From Centropus unirufus (taxonomy: Eukaryota > Chordata > Aves > Cuculiformes > Centropidae): a stretch of DNA of 64,000 nt. Numbering within the stretch: the first letter of the stretch is position 1; the number at the start of each line of letters is the position of its first letter. Shown here piece after piece: positions 13,201-26,513 of this stretch. The DNA lies in the NCBI GenBank assembly GCA_013397695.1, contig VYZI01000106.1, positions 124,001 to 188,000 on the forward strand, in the 5' to 3' direction. Under the pieces are notes generated by a model. That model was not told the origin of the DNA, did no database searches, and worked only from the letters and a program-made list of their open reading frames with translations. Both the position numbers and the translations under genes were made by a program.

Positions 13201-15843
13201 CACTGAGATTTGACTGTTTCACCCACTCATTTCTTTCAGTGGCATTTGATTCATTATCTCTTTGGAATATGGTCCAGACAGACAATAGCTAAGGAAATTT
13301 GCTCAGGTGACTTCTGCGACTTCTGCATTCAGCTCAGAAGAAGAGTCCAGGTGGAGGAGATAGGGGTATGTTGCTGCTGCTCACTGGGCACTAAGTGGGA
13401 ACTGCAGGGAAGGGAATATCTGCAACTTCCAGCTGTGTGAGAAAGTTCCTCTCCTATCTCTTCCCCTTGTCGAAGATTTTATGAAAAAATCAACCTTCTT
13501 TCTAAGGTCAGGCTTCGGGCTAAAATACTTTATTCAAGGGCTGACTCCTCCTGTTGAGACTCTCAGCATATCATGATGAGCCATTAATAGCCACAAAGTG
13601 CACTTCCTACCCCAGAGATCTCACAGATTAAAAAGAGGTACTTCAGACTCTTTTCAAGAGTTTTCACAATCGGGTGAAGAGAGTTTAGCAGAAATACTCA
13701 AGGGCTTGTGTGAATTCATACACAAATTTATTAGTAGGGTTTGGTATGGTGCTGTAAAGGTTTGGACAATTCAACATGATTCTTACAAAATCTTATTTCT
13801 GATTTACTTGGTATCTAATAAATACTGAAAAATGCAAGACTGAGTCTTTGTAAATCATAGGCCAAAAATCCAGTTATTATTCATTCTTTAGAAGCATGTT
13901 TTGTTTTGGTTTTTTTTCATAGAGTGGAATCGGTGGAATCTGAGAATCTCTGTTACTTTCTTTATTGAAAATATTTTTCCAATTTTTATATAGTCTTAGA
14001 AATGTACTCGCAACAATACTGAATAAAATATATGACAATTTCTTGACCCCCAAAAAATAATCAAGATGTGTTGAAATCTAGCTGCCTATTAACTTAATTG
14101 GGCTTTCAATCTGAGTGAGTTTTACATCTTAGCAAATGCAAGAAATAAAGAACAATTACAATTCTGCATAATTATAAAATAAGTGAAAGATGATTAAAAA
14201 ACAGATAAACAAATGAATGTGAAAGACTTTGATCTGACAAATTTACTTCTTATGAATGACTCAAGCCTGGACAGAGAATCTCAATGGGGAAAATATTTAC
14301 ATAAGTCTTCAGTAGGTATAATCACTTGAATAAGGACTAATAACGTGAATAAAATTTGAAAGATCAAATTCTGAGTTTTTTCTCATAGAATTACAATATT
14401 CGCTTGCTAAAGACAGAGAATCCTGTGACCCTATTCCTTTTTCACTTGTTATTTTACTGCAACAGAAAGTACTAACTAGGGTACAAAAGGTGTTTATTTT
14501 TAAAGGCCTGTTTTCAGAGACTCAACACTTGTGTGAACTGATTAAAAATATTTCATTAACAAGAATATTAAAAAGCATATTGACAAAAAATAATTGCAAA
14601 ACTCACAGCAAGGAATAATCTAAAATTACACGGAGGCATATCTTAAACTTTGTACTACCAGCAAGTGTTATCTTGTAATATTAACAATACATTTTAATTG
14701 GGACTACATCCTAATGGAACCAAAGGGAGTAATTGCAGAAACACTTCAAGTACAAGGCTTAATTAAAATTTCTTGTTGTACAAAATTGTGGCTTTCAACT
14801 AATTTGGGTAAACATTTTGAGAAACAATCGGAATAGCTTGTAATGTAAGCTTTGTCAAGCACTGGTATTGATCAGTGTTGGAAATATTTACTTAATTTGA
14901 TCTACATTTAAAGCTTTATATTCCAGAAGTATTTGTGTATTTTTAATTTCTTTGTTTCCTTTTTTTTCTCTTTTAAGAGGCTGAGAGTCCACAATGCAAA
15001 AGTTTAGCAGGCATTTAAATGGAAAGAAACTAATCATACTTGTTCTTCTGAATTAGTTGTTTCCTTTGCAAAGCTTAGCTCTAATATTTGCAGTCTTAAA
15101 TGTCTTAGAACATCCAAATATCTCTTTGTTTGGTTGGCTATTTTTTTTAACAAATCGTTGAAACACTGGTCACACTTGAAAATATTGAAAAATATGAAAG
15201 AATTATAACAGAAATTTATTTTGGTCTTGTATTTTCTTTCTTTTATAAGCTAGGACTTGAACATATTTTTAAGTGTTACCTTCCTTGCCGACTGACTGAA
15301 AACTTGGCCCAGTTGAAAATAATGGTAAAAAATGCCATTGACTGTAACAGATTCAAGATTTCACTCAGAATTAAGTACCTGTTACATAACAGGGAAAGTG
15401 ATGATATTGAGTAATTTGTATTGAGCAAAATAACCCAAGAAACAGAAGATTCTCATTTAATACTAGACATATGAAAACAAAACCTATTTTCCTATACAAA
15501 ATGAAATATGATTATACTGCTTGTACAGTCTATAAATCAAAATCAGACAGGAATTTTAATTAATTATTTGGCATATCTGGGTGAGAATGTCTTCACTGTA
15601 GTGAACAGACTGTATTAAGTCAAAGGTTGTACTTAATAACAGAGTTCAACCCTTTCCCATTCTCCCTAGCCATTCACTGGCATTTATTCTTATCATGACA
15701 AAGCCTTTGTTGATGTGTGCAGTGGTGTCTGGCCAGCCCTTTATAACACCCACCATTGTTTGCTGCTTCAGAGTGCATTCCAAACTTATCTGTAATCAGA
15801 TGCAATTTAAAAGATTGGGTATTTTCTTTTACTGATTCCTTCT

Positions 15844-15888
15844 GGGGGTGACTGGGGAATTGGGAGGGGGAGGAGGATGGGGGTGGGG
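15844..15888 (+). other. G-rich tract with quadruplex-forming pattern
   Basis: Within 45 bases the + strand has runs GGGGG, GGGG, GGG, GGGGG, then a GGAGG step, then GGGGG and GGGG, separated by mostly 1-8 nt. This satisfies a G3+ with short loops pattern on the transcribed-sense (RNA) strand of MMP16 intron 6. The surroundings are AT-rich, so the tract stands out. Confidence 0.7.
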
Positions 15889-16824
15889 AAGATTTACTTG
15901 GACTTGCTCCGTGCTACTCAAAGCTAGATTTGCTACCCAGATTTCTTCACTTCTGTTGTCAGCACAGTTTTGTAGATCACACGCATTAAACTAGTGTCGA
16001 ACATCATATATTAGCTTCTTTGCTTGCAGCAGCTTGAATCCAAAATAAACCCGTGCACTCAACATCATATCTTTCCCTATTTTCATATGTTAGCAGCTTC
16101 TCAGAGCTTATTGCTTAAATCATACCTTAAAGAGCAGGTAAGATTGAGTTATCCGCAACATGTATTAAATTCATGTTTTTAAAATCTGAATTTGGTTATG
16201 CCCCAGTCTGCACATCTGGCTCTTTACAAGTGACTTGTGTGGACTTTGTTAAGCCATTTGATGATTTACAAACAGCCTTTTGTTAGTCCACTGCCAAAGC
16301 ATTTCATTAGGAGTTAATTAGTTTCACTCTATCTCAGAATACCTCTCACCTCAATTTCACAATTCCAATACCTAGATTTCAGGGCAAGAGATTGACCTTC
16401 AAAGTACTGCATTAGTAGACTTGCATGGCCACTGAGGATAACACTGGAACACAAAAAGGAAGCTTAACAGAAATATATTCTTCATTGCAATAAGAGAGGT
16501 TGTGATGAATAAAATTAAATGCATTGTATATTGTTTACAAGTGTCTGGTTCTTTTTGCAAAGAAATCCTAGCTCTGACCTGAATACCTACGTGTTTTCTA
16601 CTTTGTGATTTCAGAAATCTAACATTTAGGGTGTGCCATATAGTTTTGAAGGCTGATATATATCTTTTCACATCTGCTCATAATAGATATGCACTTGTGG
16701 ACAGAGGTTGTATAGCCCTAAATGAGTAAAGTAAGTCCTTTTCCATTTTCCCTGCACAGAATGTATAAAAGGAGTGGGGTATGGTCTTGAGAGCCCCAGC
16801 CTTGTTAGAGCAGCTTCAGTCTCT

Positions 16825-16856
16825 TGGACTGTCCTAAACATGGACTGTCCTAAACT
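16825..16856. repeat. 16-bp tandem duplication
   Basis: The unit tggactgtcctaaaca (16825-16840) is repeated immediately as tggactgtcctaaact (16841-16856), with a single difference at the last base. This is probably a recent slippage-type duplication in intron 6. Confidence 0.85.
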
Positions 16857-17351
16857 ACTGTAACCAAGAGAAAATACTTAAATTAGTCACTTGCTCCTAC
16901 CTGTTCTGATATGACTCATCTGGGCACTGCACCTTATTCTTGTCTCCTCAGACAGAAGACAGGAAGACAGAGTAAATTGTAGGTTGTGCACGTACCCCAT
17001 CTACACTGAGGATTACATTGAATTGCATCTGTATTGCAAAACCATGACATTTGTTTTGGTATTTATGAAAGTTCAGGGGAGAGACATGATTATTTTAGGT
17101 CATCAGGGAGGTAACAAATGTCAATGCGAGAGTTACCAACACAGCTGTTCTCACGGGTTTTATTTGCATATGTGTGTATGACATGTACATTGTGGTTTCC
17201 GTCACCTCATTATATGTCCGCACCTACTGACATCCAATTTTATTCACAACTTGTAATGTTGTTGTTCTATTAGGACCATTTTGCCCAATTTAATTTATTC
17301 TTCATATGCTTTTTTGCTTCTTACTTTCTTGAAAATGCTTTCATATTAGGA

Positions 17352-17410
17352 GTCATGGAATCATAGCTTTATAGAATCTTGTAATCCGACTCCCCTGCCA
17401 TGGGTGGTGG
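17352..17410 (-). mobile_element. CR1 LINE tail fragment, antisense
   Basis: 'gtcatggaatcatagctt', 'tagaatct' and 'ccgactcccctgccatgggt' match the reverse complement of a CR1 3' end, with the octamer-type tail at the left and a 'cccctgccatggg' block at the right. It is a short, diverged copy with approximate ends. Confidence 0.6.
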
Positions 17411-20003
17411 CGCATATATTCATATGGAGAGAGACACAGATGTTTATGAATTTACGGGTATGACAGAAATAGGGGAAAACAGGTGATATAATGATGAGTC
17501 ATGTAAATATTAACAAATCTATCACAATTTATTCTAGAGCAAAAAAAGTTCACTGCTTACAGGAAATGAAAACTGTATTACATCTAGGAAAAATATTTTG
17601 AGAACTAATTTCTGTGTTCCTCCAAAATCAAGAATATATATTTGATAGGGTTTTTGGGCTTTTCTTGGTGGATGTAATTTGTTACTCCATCTTCACAAGC
17701 TTTTGTCCAACAAGAGTGGATGATAATGGTTCAGATTTCATTTCCACAATGAACAAAGCCTTAGAAGCTTCTTGTAACTGAAAATTAGGCTAAATGATCT
17801 CCTAGACATGCCGTAGTTCACAAGCCATAAGTTCCTTCATGTGGTTGATTATGTTTTACTGCATAAATTCTTCTGTGCTCTATTTGGAGTTCTCCAGTCT
17901 TCTTGGTTTGCCGGTGGTATCTATGTGGGTTAAAGAAACTAGAAACAAGTGTGTGACTTTTCCTTCATGACAATTTTTCCCTTTAACTTCTATCAGTGTT
18001 TTCCCTGCCTGCATCCAGAAATTTTCGTGAAGCGGGTTATATCTTCTCTTGGATTGTCAGTAAATTTTGGTTATCTAGACCCAAAGCCTCCATTCTATGC
18101 TGATTTCATCCCTATGTTTTAGGGAGTAAAAACAAAGAAAAGGAGTTAAGTTTTTTCTCCTCTCACCTTTTACTTTTCCAGGGACAGCCCGAGTCATTAC
18201 AGTCAAATAGTAAAAGAGGCTCTAAAAGGGTGAAGAAAAGTAGAGAGTATGACACATAATATCAGCAATGGCTTGGAGAATAATGGGGGTTATAAATTTA
18301 GTATTACTGAGACTTCAAACAAAGTAGAGGATCATGTTTATCAGATTTAAACCAGCAAACTGCCACAGAAAAATACTGGCTATTTAGTTTCCCACAGAGA
18401 GTATTAAAAGAGGAGATGTTAGTGTAAGAGAAGTACTAAAAAGTAGGCGTTCGTACATTTAACTCACTTGAACATTATGTTCATCGTCTACCCCATAACT
18501 TTTCCAAGAACCATAATCATGGTATGACATGGACTGTATAAATGCATGCCTCTCAGAATTACAATCTTAATCACAATTTATTTTTACAGTATTGTTTGCA
18601 AAGAGATTTACTGCAAAGTGATAAAGCAAAGCTACTGTGGACATCTTCACCGAACGTTTTTATGCAACTACTTATTAAATCTTTTCACTCTTTACAGTGT
18701 TTAACCCTTACTATATAACTGACTGCTTTAAGAATCCCTTGTCTGAGATGTATTACATCCGTAGGTGTGCACATCAATGAAGACTTCATACTTTTCATTT
18801 TGAGTCACTGTTGTTGGAGTACTTGCAGTTCAAGATAACATAAACTTCAGCACAACACTTTTTTTTTTCTCAATGCTGGGAGAAAATTCATAAGCTTTAA
18901 TCAAGATAATTAGTAATTATTTTATAATTTAAAATATCATATTTTCTTATCTTACCATGGTGCAGAATGCATCATTGCTCCCAGAACTCATGGAACTCAT
19001 TGCTTTCTATGGGAACTCTCAATGATTACACACAATATAACTGAGTTCATGAAAAGTTACTGGTAGTTTAGTAGGCTTAAAGAGCAATCACTACTAGGGA
19101 AATAAACAATCAACTGCTCGGTAAAGGCCTAATGTTTGGCATGTGGATTAAGTGTGCTGTGCAGTGCTTCGTGTGCATGTGCTGTTACCTACAGAGCATT
19201 GGAGGGAGTGTGAGCATCACAAAAATTCCTGGCTGCAAGCCTAGATTTGCTATCTTTGGAGGCCTTAATAGCGCCTCTTTTATGGCTGTTTGTTTGCTCA
19301 TGTTGGGTCATCATCATGTACAGTGGGAACATTTTACAGAGTCTCAGTAATTTTAGTGATTTGGACAAAATCAGAATGAATTAAAACATTGAATTTAGTT
19401 AGGAATCAAGTCATGGTGTTGTTAGAGGTCCTTAAGATTGCTGATTGTCATGTATGATGTAAGATCTAGGGTCACTCATCTGCTGGCAGTAAACAAAGAC
19501 TACATAGCGCACTTAAAAAGTATTCTGTATAGCAGTTTTTCCTTGAACTGAAAGTATTCTTTATACTTATAGGTTTTGGTTGTTTCAGAGTAGCTCTGAA
19601 GGGTGAACACATATAAAGAAAAGAAATGAATAAACGCCATTGCTACTGTCTACACAGGAAACAGGGAGGACAGGTGGATATGCATCAGAATTATTTTAGA
19701 AGTTCACATGCAATTTGATAATGAAGAAATTATAAAATACATATTTGAACAAGCCAGGAAGAATTAAAGATTATAATGAAAGAATTATTTACTAATGAGC
19801 TAATAATTTTCAGAGCTTTAATAAAATGAGGATACAATGCTTCTTATTTAAATAGTAGCCAAGTGTACATCACAATGTCCTTTAATTACTTTCATAGAAC
19901 ACTAAATGATGACAGTAGTCATAGATGTTTATTTCATAATGAATCTCTTTATATATAGTAGTTTAAACTTGTTAGTATGAAATATAGAAAAGATTTAAAA
20001 AAA

Positions 20004-20066
20004 TATTTTCATCTGCACTGGGAAGGGCAACAACACTCATATGGCTTTTGAGTGCAGATGAAAGTA
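20004..20066. repeat. Short hairpin with 16-bp stem
   Basis: TTTCATCTGCACT at 20007-20019 is the exact reverse complement of AGTGCAGATGAAA at 20051-20063. One U-G wobble and two further pairs extend the stem outward, giving 20004-20019 with 20051-20066. After a G/G mismatch, GGAAG (20021-20025) can pair with CTTTT (20045-20049) using wobbles. The result is a hairpin of about 63 nt with a terminal loop of about 19 nt. It lies in sense orientation in MMP16 intron 6. I do not recognise it as a known microRNA. Confidence 0.65.
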
Positions 20067-22820
20067 AGTTAGTTAGTTACTGCAATTAGCTATTGCACTC
20101 AGCTTAGCAGGGACAGGAAAGGGCCAGAATTTAAAAGTATGTCTTCCAAAGGAGAACTATTGTTGCGGATTGGCTTCTGTGAGTAGGCTACGTTCACTGT
20201 GTTCATTTAAAGAGGTAGTTTCTATGACAGTTCTCTCTGAATTATACCAAGTCTGTTGCCTTAAAAAAAGAATAAAATCAATAATGAATATCCCCTTTGG
20301 TAATTCTTTTAAGCCCAAGATATATTTTTAAAAGCTGTTTTTCTTTGTGTACGTACCTCTTATACATGCAATATTCAAGGAAGCATACGGAGTATTTGGA
20401 TATACTAATAGTCAACCAAATATATGTCCAAAACCTTTTCTGCTCAGCAAGTGACCAGACTGCATGAGGTATTTGGCTGAATATTTTGCTATATTCTGCT
20501 TAGGAAAAGGTATTTAGTTCACAGTTTTGTGCACTTTTTTTCATATTTGCCTTTTAATATGCAAAGTATTTAGCAAAATTTCAACATATAGCATCCAAAA
20601 TAAACTTCAGGTGGTATTATAGAAATATTAATGTTTTTATATTCCTTTTACATTGCTGACTTTGGACAAAATAACACCTCTTTGAAATAATTGAACAATG
20701 AGTGTTGCCTTTCAAATGAGATAACACAAAAGAATCATTCACAGAATCTCGTACAAATATTAATCGATGTTTTTCAAAGCTTGTTGAGGAACTGCAGGAT
20801 TCTTATATACCTTCTTTTCAGAAATTCAATATTACCCTTTATGTGTTGGAAATAAAACCAGAAATTCCTCAAACCTGATACTGAACGTGAAATCGCTGAT
20901 ATATACATAAAAAAAAAGAATGGGGAACAATGCTTTCACCCTTTTAAAAATATATTACCACAGAATCAGCAGCAGTTTAGCTGAGGGGCTCAGCTCTGCC
21001 TTGTGGCGAGTCCATTGGAGCTGGCTGGATCAGCCCCTTCCTTCCCTCACAGGGACTGCCTGGTTTCCCTTGTGCAGATTCAGTGTCATAGCCTTTTGAC
21101 TTCTTTGAAAAAAAGAAATACTATTCTTCATATTTTCCTTAATCTTTGGAGCCTAATTTCTGGATTACTGTAGGGTTTATTGGTTTGGGTTTTTTAAAAC
21201 TTAGCTGTAGGTTGCAGCATGAGCAATGAAAACTAATTTTGCACATATCTCAAATGAGCAAAAGAGGCTGCTGAGGTCAATAGGACTCAGAATATGAAGC
21301 CAAGAAGTTAAGATTTTAACATAAACAGACATTTTTTGTCCTTGAATAATTTATTTGATATTCTGTGTAACTGACAAAGTAAAAACAGATAAGAACAACC
21401 ACTAGGAAAAGAAGATATTCTAGTCCTTAGCAAAGTTTTGCTAGCTAATATCACTAAATAACTTTTCTGCTTGAAAATTTATTCACAACACTGAACTTCC
21501 CATGTCAATGTCTTGACTGAAAGCAGGCTCAGTGTAGCACTTCCCATAAACAACTAATGGGTAAAGTTTACCGGGTTTTTGCTTGCTCCTACTCTGAGTC
21601 ACAGCAATTAGTTCTTTTACTCATGTTGTTGGTTAGCATTAGCATGTTGTTAAGAGAAAGAATAAGATCATAAGAACAATGGCTTTTATTTGTCTGGAGG
21701 AGTGCTTAAGTGTCTGAACTTATGCCAGTAATAAATAGTAATGAACAGTGTTAAATAAAATTCCGTTAACGAAGCACATTGCTTGTTTGGAAATTTAAGG
21801 AAACAACGGTACTAGCAATAACCTTTGGTGATGGTTTTGTGTCTCCTTGTTTTGAATCCAGTCAGTTTATCTCATCTCCAATGAGGAGATGATCAGGAGG
21901 TTCAGGATCTCAAAATAGGAGATACTGAGGTTGTCCCGAGCAGTATTAAATGCTCTGACTTCTCATGGTAGTTCTCAGACAACATGTTTACCCCATTGCA
22001 ACCATGCCATTGTCTTAAATTCATTGGGAAAGATGAATTGTTTTAGGAGTTCACATTAGTTATCTTCAATGCATTATATGTTTGTCTGTTAATGAATGGG
22101 TAACAGTTCTTTGTAGATTTAAAGATTTGTTTGTTCTTTGAATCAGCTTGATAGTAAGCTAACCTAAAGTATTCTCTGTATGTATAGAAGAGCCCATTTT
22201 AGTTAATTGTTTCCTAAAATGAACTAGACTAGTATCATCCATTTCATGTCTGATTCAAGTCCACTAGAGCCAATTGTTTTCTTCTGTGGAATTAAGTAGG
22301 ACCTGAAACAGGGCTAATTTATAAGTTTCCTTGCAACATCTGTATTGAAAAAAAATTAAACCAAAACCAAAACTAATTTCAACACTCATTTTCATAACTG
22401 TATTTTGCTAATATTTTTTCTACATTTATACCCCCTGGACTGTAACTGGTTTTTTCTCCTCCATGAAAATCATTTAACTGAAGGTTGCTCAAAGGTCTTT
22501 TATTCCTTTTTTCTTATTCTACACAGTGGTGTATTTAGTGTTAAAGGCTATCAATTCCAAATTTAGAACATTGAAACTGTGCATTATTAAAGAAATGGTG
22601 GAATCGCCCAAATGAGTTAGGACAAAGACTTTAATCTACATACTACATACCCAATATTACCATCACTGAGATCTTCTGGTGAAATTCACATGAACTAATG
22701 AAATAGCTGCGAAGTGCCATTCAAGATTAGATCAAGATATTTAAAAGCATATTCCCAATTAGTTCTGACCTAGATACAATAAATATACCTTGCATTCCCC
22801 AGATTCAGAATGTTTCTTAA

Positions 22821-23435
22821 TACTCTGTCCCGGTTTGAAAGCAAACCAGTGAGACTCTGAGTCAGAAATACAATTTAATAGGAAAAGAAAATAAAATAAA
22901 TGCAATAGTACAAAAGAAAACCACTGACAGGGTCAGAATACAACCTGACACCCTGTCAGTCAGGGTGGCGGTAGTAGTCCAATGAAGTGGTGGCTGCAGT
23001 CCTCCTGAAGTGGTGGATGTGGCTCTGTAGAAGAGTCTGCTCTTCCTTGGAAAGTCCAGTGGCGGCTACGTAGCTCTTGTCCTCGGAGAGTCCCGTAGGT
23101 AAGGGCTGCTGTGGTGTTCCAGACTCCTGATCATATACAGATGGGAATGCCCTGTTCCTCCTCCTGGGCGGAGCATCTCACAATGGGATGGTGAGTCATG
23201 AGGTAAGGCATTGATAGGCCCATTAACAGGAGATAGTCCGGAGAGAGTTATCTATGAGTCATGTGGCAGAGTCCTTGATTGCCCATTGAACAGAAATAAC
23301 TCCCAGAGAGAGTTATCGAGGATGAGTCATGGTAGGAGACAATGAACATTGCCCCACCTGCTTTAACAGCTTGTGAAGATGGTGATAGAATACATACCTT
23401 TGGGCACATCTTACATTGTAACCTAGGACATACTC
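22821..23435 (-). mobile_element. Solo LTR of an endogenous retrovirus with 5-bp target duplication
   Basis: The element runs 22826-23430 (605 bp), starting TGTCCCGG and ending CCTAGGACA, so it has the canonical TG...CA termini. It is flanked on both sides by the identical pentamer TACTC (22821-22825 and 23431-23435), a 5-bp target-site duplication typical of ERVL-like elements. Read on the minus strand, a TATTAAA-type polyadenylation region and a T-rich stretch lie near the 3' end, so the LTR is antisense to MMP16. No retroviral gene lies beside it, so it is a solo LTR left by recombination. The sequence resembles LTRs I associate with songbird genomes; the family name is not assigned. It is intact at both ends, so it is younger than the CR1 pieces nearby. 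Confidence 0.85.
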
Positions 23436-26322
23436 CTGTAAAGGTGTGTAGTAAGGGAGCTTCATTCTCTTGTGAATCACAGTTCTGAAATACAGTCTTT
23501 GCAAGTTCTGTCCTCTGGTAAGTTTCTTTGTTCATAACTCTGAACTCTGCTTTGTAAGAGAATAATTTAAAGTTAGTAAATAGCTTAGTATGTTATTTAC
23601 TATTGGCTGTTTTTGCAGTACTCAGATGGGAAAAAAATTGGAAGACCTTTATTTTTTTTAATCTTTCAGTCTGCCTTTCCTGCTTTGCATGTATGTTTAA
23701 CCTTCCATTGACAAAGACTTCCTTTTGCAATGTCAGAGGTGATTTTCAGAAGAAGAAACAAACCAGTGTGAAACCTTGATGTGTTTTGTCAATAATATTA
23801 AGTGACACTGTTAACTGGAATTCATCATTTCATCAACATTGAGTTAGGGAATATGTATTATATTCATTTGCCTTTACTTTGGAAATTAAATAGGCCATGC
23901 AGTGATGCCTGTTTAGATATCCAACCATAGTATAACTTCTGTCTCCAGTAGCTATAGATGTAAAGTTTTTAATTTTTGCATCTCATTCCATCCCTTGATG
24001 GTGGAATATCCTTCACAGCACTATATATACTTCAACATTGAGTCAGAATCTCAGTACTGACTGAGAAAAGTTCACAGATATATTCTCTGTGCAATGCTGG
24101 AGTATTTCACAAATTATAGTCATAATATTAAAATTTACAATTGTGATTTGTCTTTGTTTTTCACCTATCCCACTGCCTGTCTTAAAGCTTTTCCTGCCTT
24201 GTGTACCTACAGTGGGTTTTAAGATTCCTTGTAAAACCAGCACAAAACCTATTTTGTGCTAAAGTCAGTCTTAATCTCAATCTCCAAGTAGAGGCAAAAA
24301 TTACCAGATGAAAAGTTTCAGGTTTTTTTTTATAGCTCTTTGTAGGTTTTTTAGAATGTCTATATCAATCACATTGGGCATTCTTTCTGTTTTCTTGGGC
24401 ATAATTTGGAACTCTCAGTCATTGTTGTGTGTCATTACAGAATTGCAGATAGAGTTCATCAGGTGTAAAATAAAGGGCAAAGCCCTATATATATTTCACA
24501 GCAAATTAGTGTTTTGTTGTTGGCATTGGTTGTTGATCCAGAGATGCAGGAGAAAATGAGGCACTGAGGAGAAAACTCCATTAATTATACACTAAAAACT
24601 CTGCTAGTTTGTTTGTAAAGAATGAATAGAAATATCCAGGGATTCTTATTATTTTTCCTATCTGTCAGTTGTGTTCTGTAAAGAACCTGGAAGATGTTTA
24701 AAGTGAGAATAAATACCAATGCTGAAATGTATTTTACATAATAGTCTAAATTTAAATGTTATTTTAAAAAAAAGCAAGGTGGCAGCAATCTGGACCAGCT
24801 TCAAATAGGAGTACATAAAAGCAAAGGTTCAAACTCTTTCAATTTAGACTTTTTTCACAAAATAAATTCATAGATTCAGACATGAAGAACAAGTCGACAC
24901 AGTCATCACTAAAAGCTAAAATTTGTTTATTGTAACATTGAGAGGAGAATACATCTTAAAGTATGAAAATCATGCATTATGATACTTTTTTTTTGTTCTA
25001 GTATACTCTTCAAGATTATCCTAGCTGTTAAAAACTAAGTACTTCTATTAGGAACATGTTTGCTATTATCATACACAATGTTCTAAATTTTAGAGCATTT
25101 ACTGGCAGTGCAGAATGATTTATGAATTACCTCTGTTCATTTTGTTTTCTCTATAAGTATTTTATTTTTCTCTCACATCTGTCATCTTCTAAATTAAACA
25201 AACTTCATAACACTCAATTTGAGTGATGACTACTCTTTTTTTCATCCTACTATTATTCTATCCATAAGTGTTTCTGAAACAGCTTACAGTCTCTCCTTAT
25301 GCAATGCCCTTTCTTTGATGTATTCTTTGATATATTTCTCACTTTTCAGTTCAATTTTTATATTTTTTTGTTTCGGTTTTCTTTTTGAACTAGGAATAAT
25401 TCTCCAAGTTTCATTTACTTAGTATGTCTACAGTCATAATATCTAATGATCCATTATGGTGCAAGTTCTCAGCTGCACAGGAGTGATCCATATATTTGGA
25501 GCTATTGGGAAATTACACGTGCTTACAAAAAAGCACTTGCTAGTCCACATAGAAAGGCACTAAATGCTATGCATTCAATGTGTATGTTTGTTAGGCTTGG
25601 AATTCGAGTGTGTGTGACCAGTCATGTGTTCAGCCTGTCTGCAGTAGTTAATGTGTTTTGGGGAAATAGAATAAATAAATCTGTATGTAACCAGCATATT
25701 GGGAAAAGAGAACTTTTCAATTCAGAGTATTTCTCAAAAGAGACAAAATTGTGTTTAACCAGTATAAGGAATCTACTGGTCTCCATCAGCTGAAGAGGGA
25801 GCATGGCATGTTATGTTCACAATTATGCTTCAGAATGGAATATTTAGACATTAAAGGCAAGGGCACAGGAAGATCTTGTTTCAAGCCACAGATCTTTTAT
25901 CCTTAATATTGGCCAGATGTGTTACAGTATAGAAAGATTTCCTGGAAACAAGCAGAAGGATTTAGTACGCAAAGTGGTTTTAATATGGAGCAGCAAAGGC
26001 ATTGGATTAGCTTTTCCAGTCAAAGCACCACTATTCTAGGTGATAAAGAAATAAGGTGGATGAAGGCTGGATGCCAGTTAGCAGCTTTTATTGTTGCTAA
26101 TTGCCTCTGGCTTTTTCACATTGTCAGATGTTAGATTGTCATACCCATTTCTGCAGATGGCTGTGGATGCTCTAAGTTCTCATGTGTTTAGGAAGGAGTC
26201 CAAAGTAGTAGAAGTCCATAAAGTGCTGTTAATAACAAAATTGTTGACTTTGGTTCAGGAGGTCTCTGAACCACAAATGATGGGTGGACTGGGAGAGGGA
26301 GTCAGGTGTCATTGCATGTTCC

Positions 26323-26513
26323 AGAATAGAATAGAATAGAATAGAATAGAATAGAATAGAATAGAATAGAATAGAATAGAATAGAATAGAATAGAATAGA
26401 ATAGAATAGAATAGAATNTAGAATAGAATAGAATAGAATAGAATAGAATAGAATAGAATAGAATAGAATAGAATAGAATAGAATAGAATAGAATAGAATA
26501 GAATAGAATAGAA
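26323..26513. repeat. (GAATA)n pentanucleotide microsatellite
   Basis: About 38 near-perfect copies of AGAAT/ATTCT fill 191 bp, interrupted once at 26417-26420, where an N (26418) and an extra base break the phase. An open frame read across the array on the minus strand is an artefact of the repeat. The sequence just after it (gaagttggaaat) vaguely resembles the antisense start of a CR1 3' end, so the array may have grown from a CR1 tail. Confidence 0.97.

Noticed and set aside
20955..21080. GC-richer patch in intron 6
   Set aside because: It could be an old repeat fragment or a small conserved element, but nothing in it was recognisable enough to call.
25446..25793. 115-codon frame on the + strand
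   Set aside because: It has no ATG at its start, no recognisable family, no splice partners and lies inside MMP16 intron 6; length is within chance for 64 kb.
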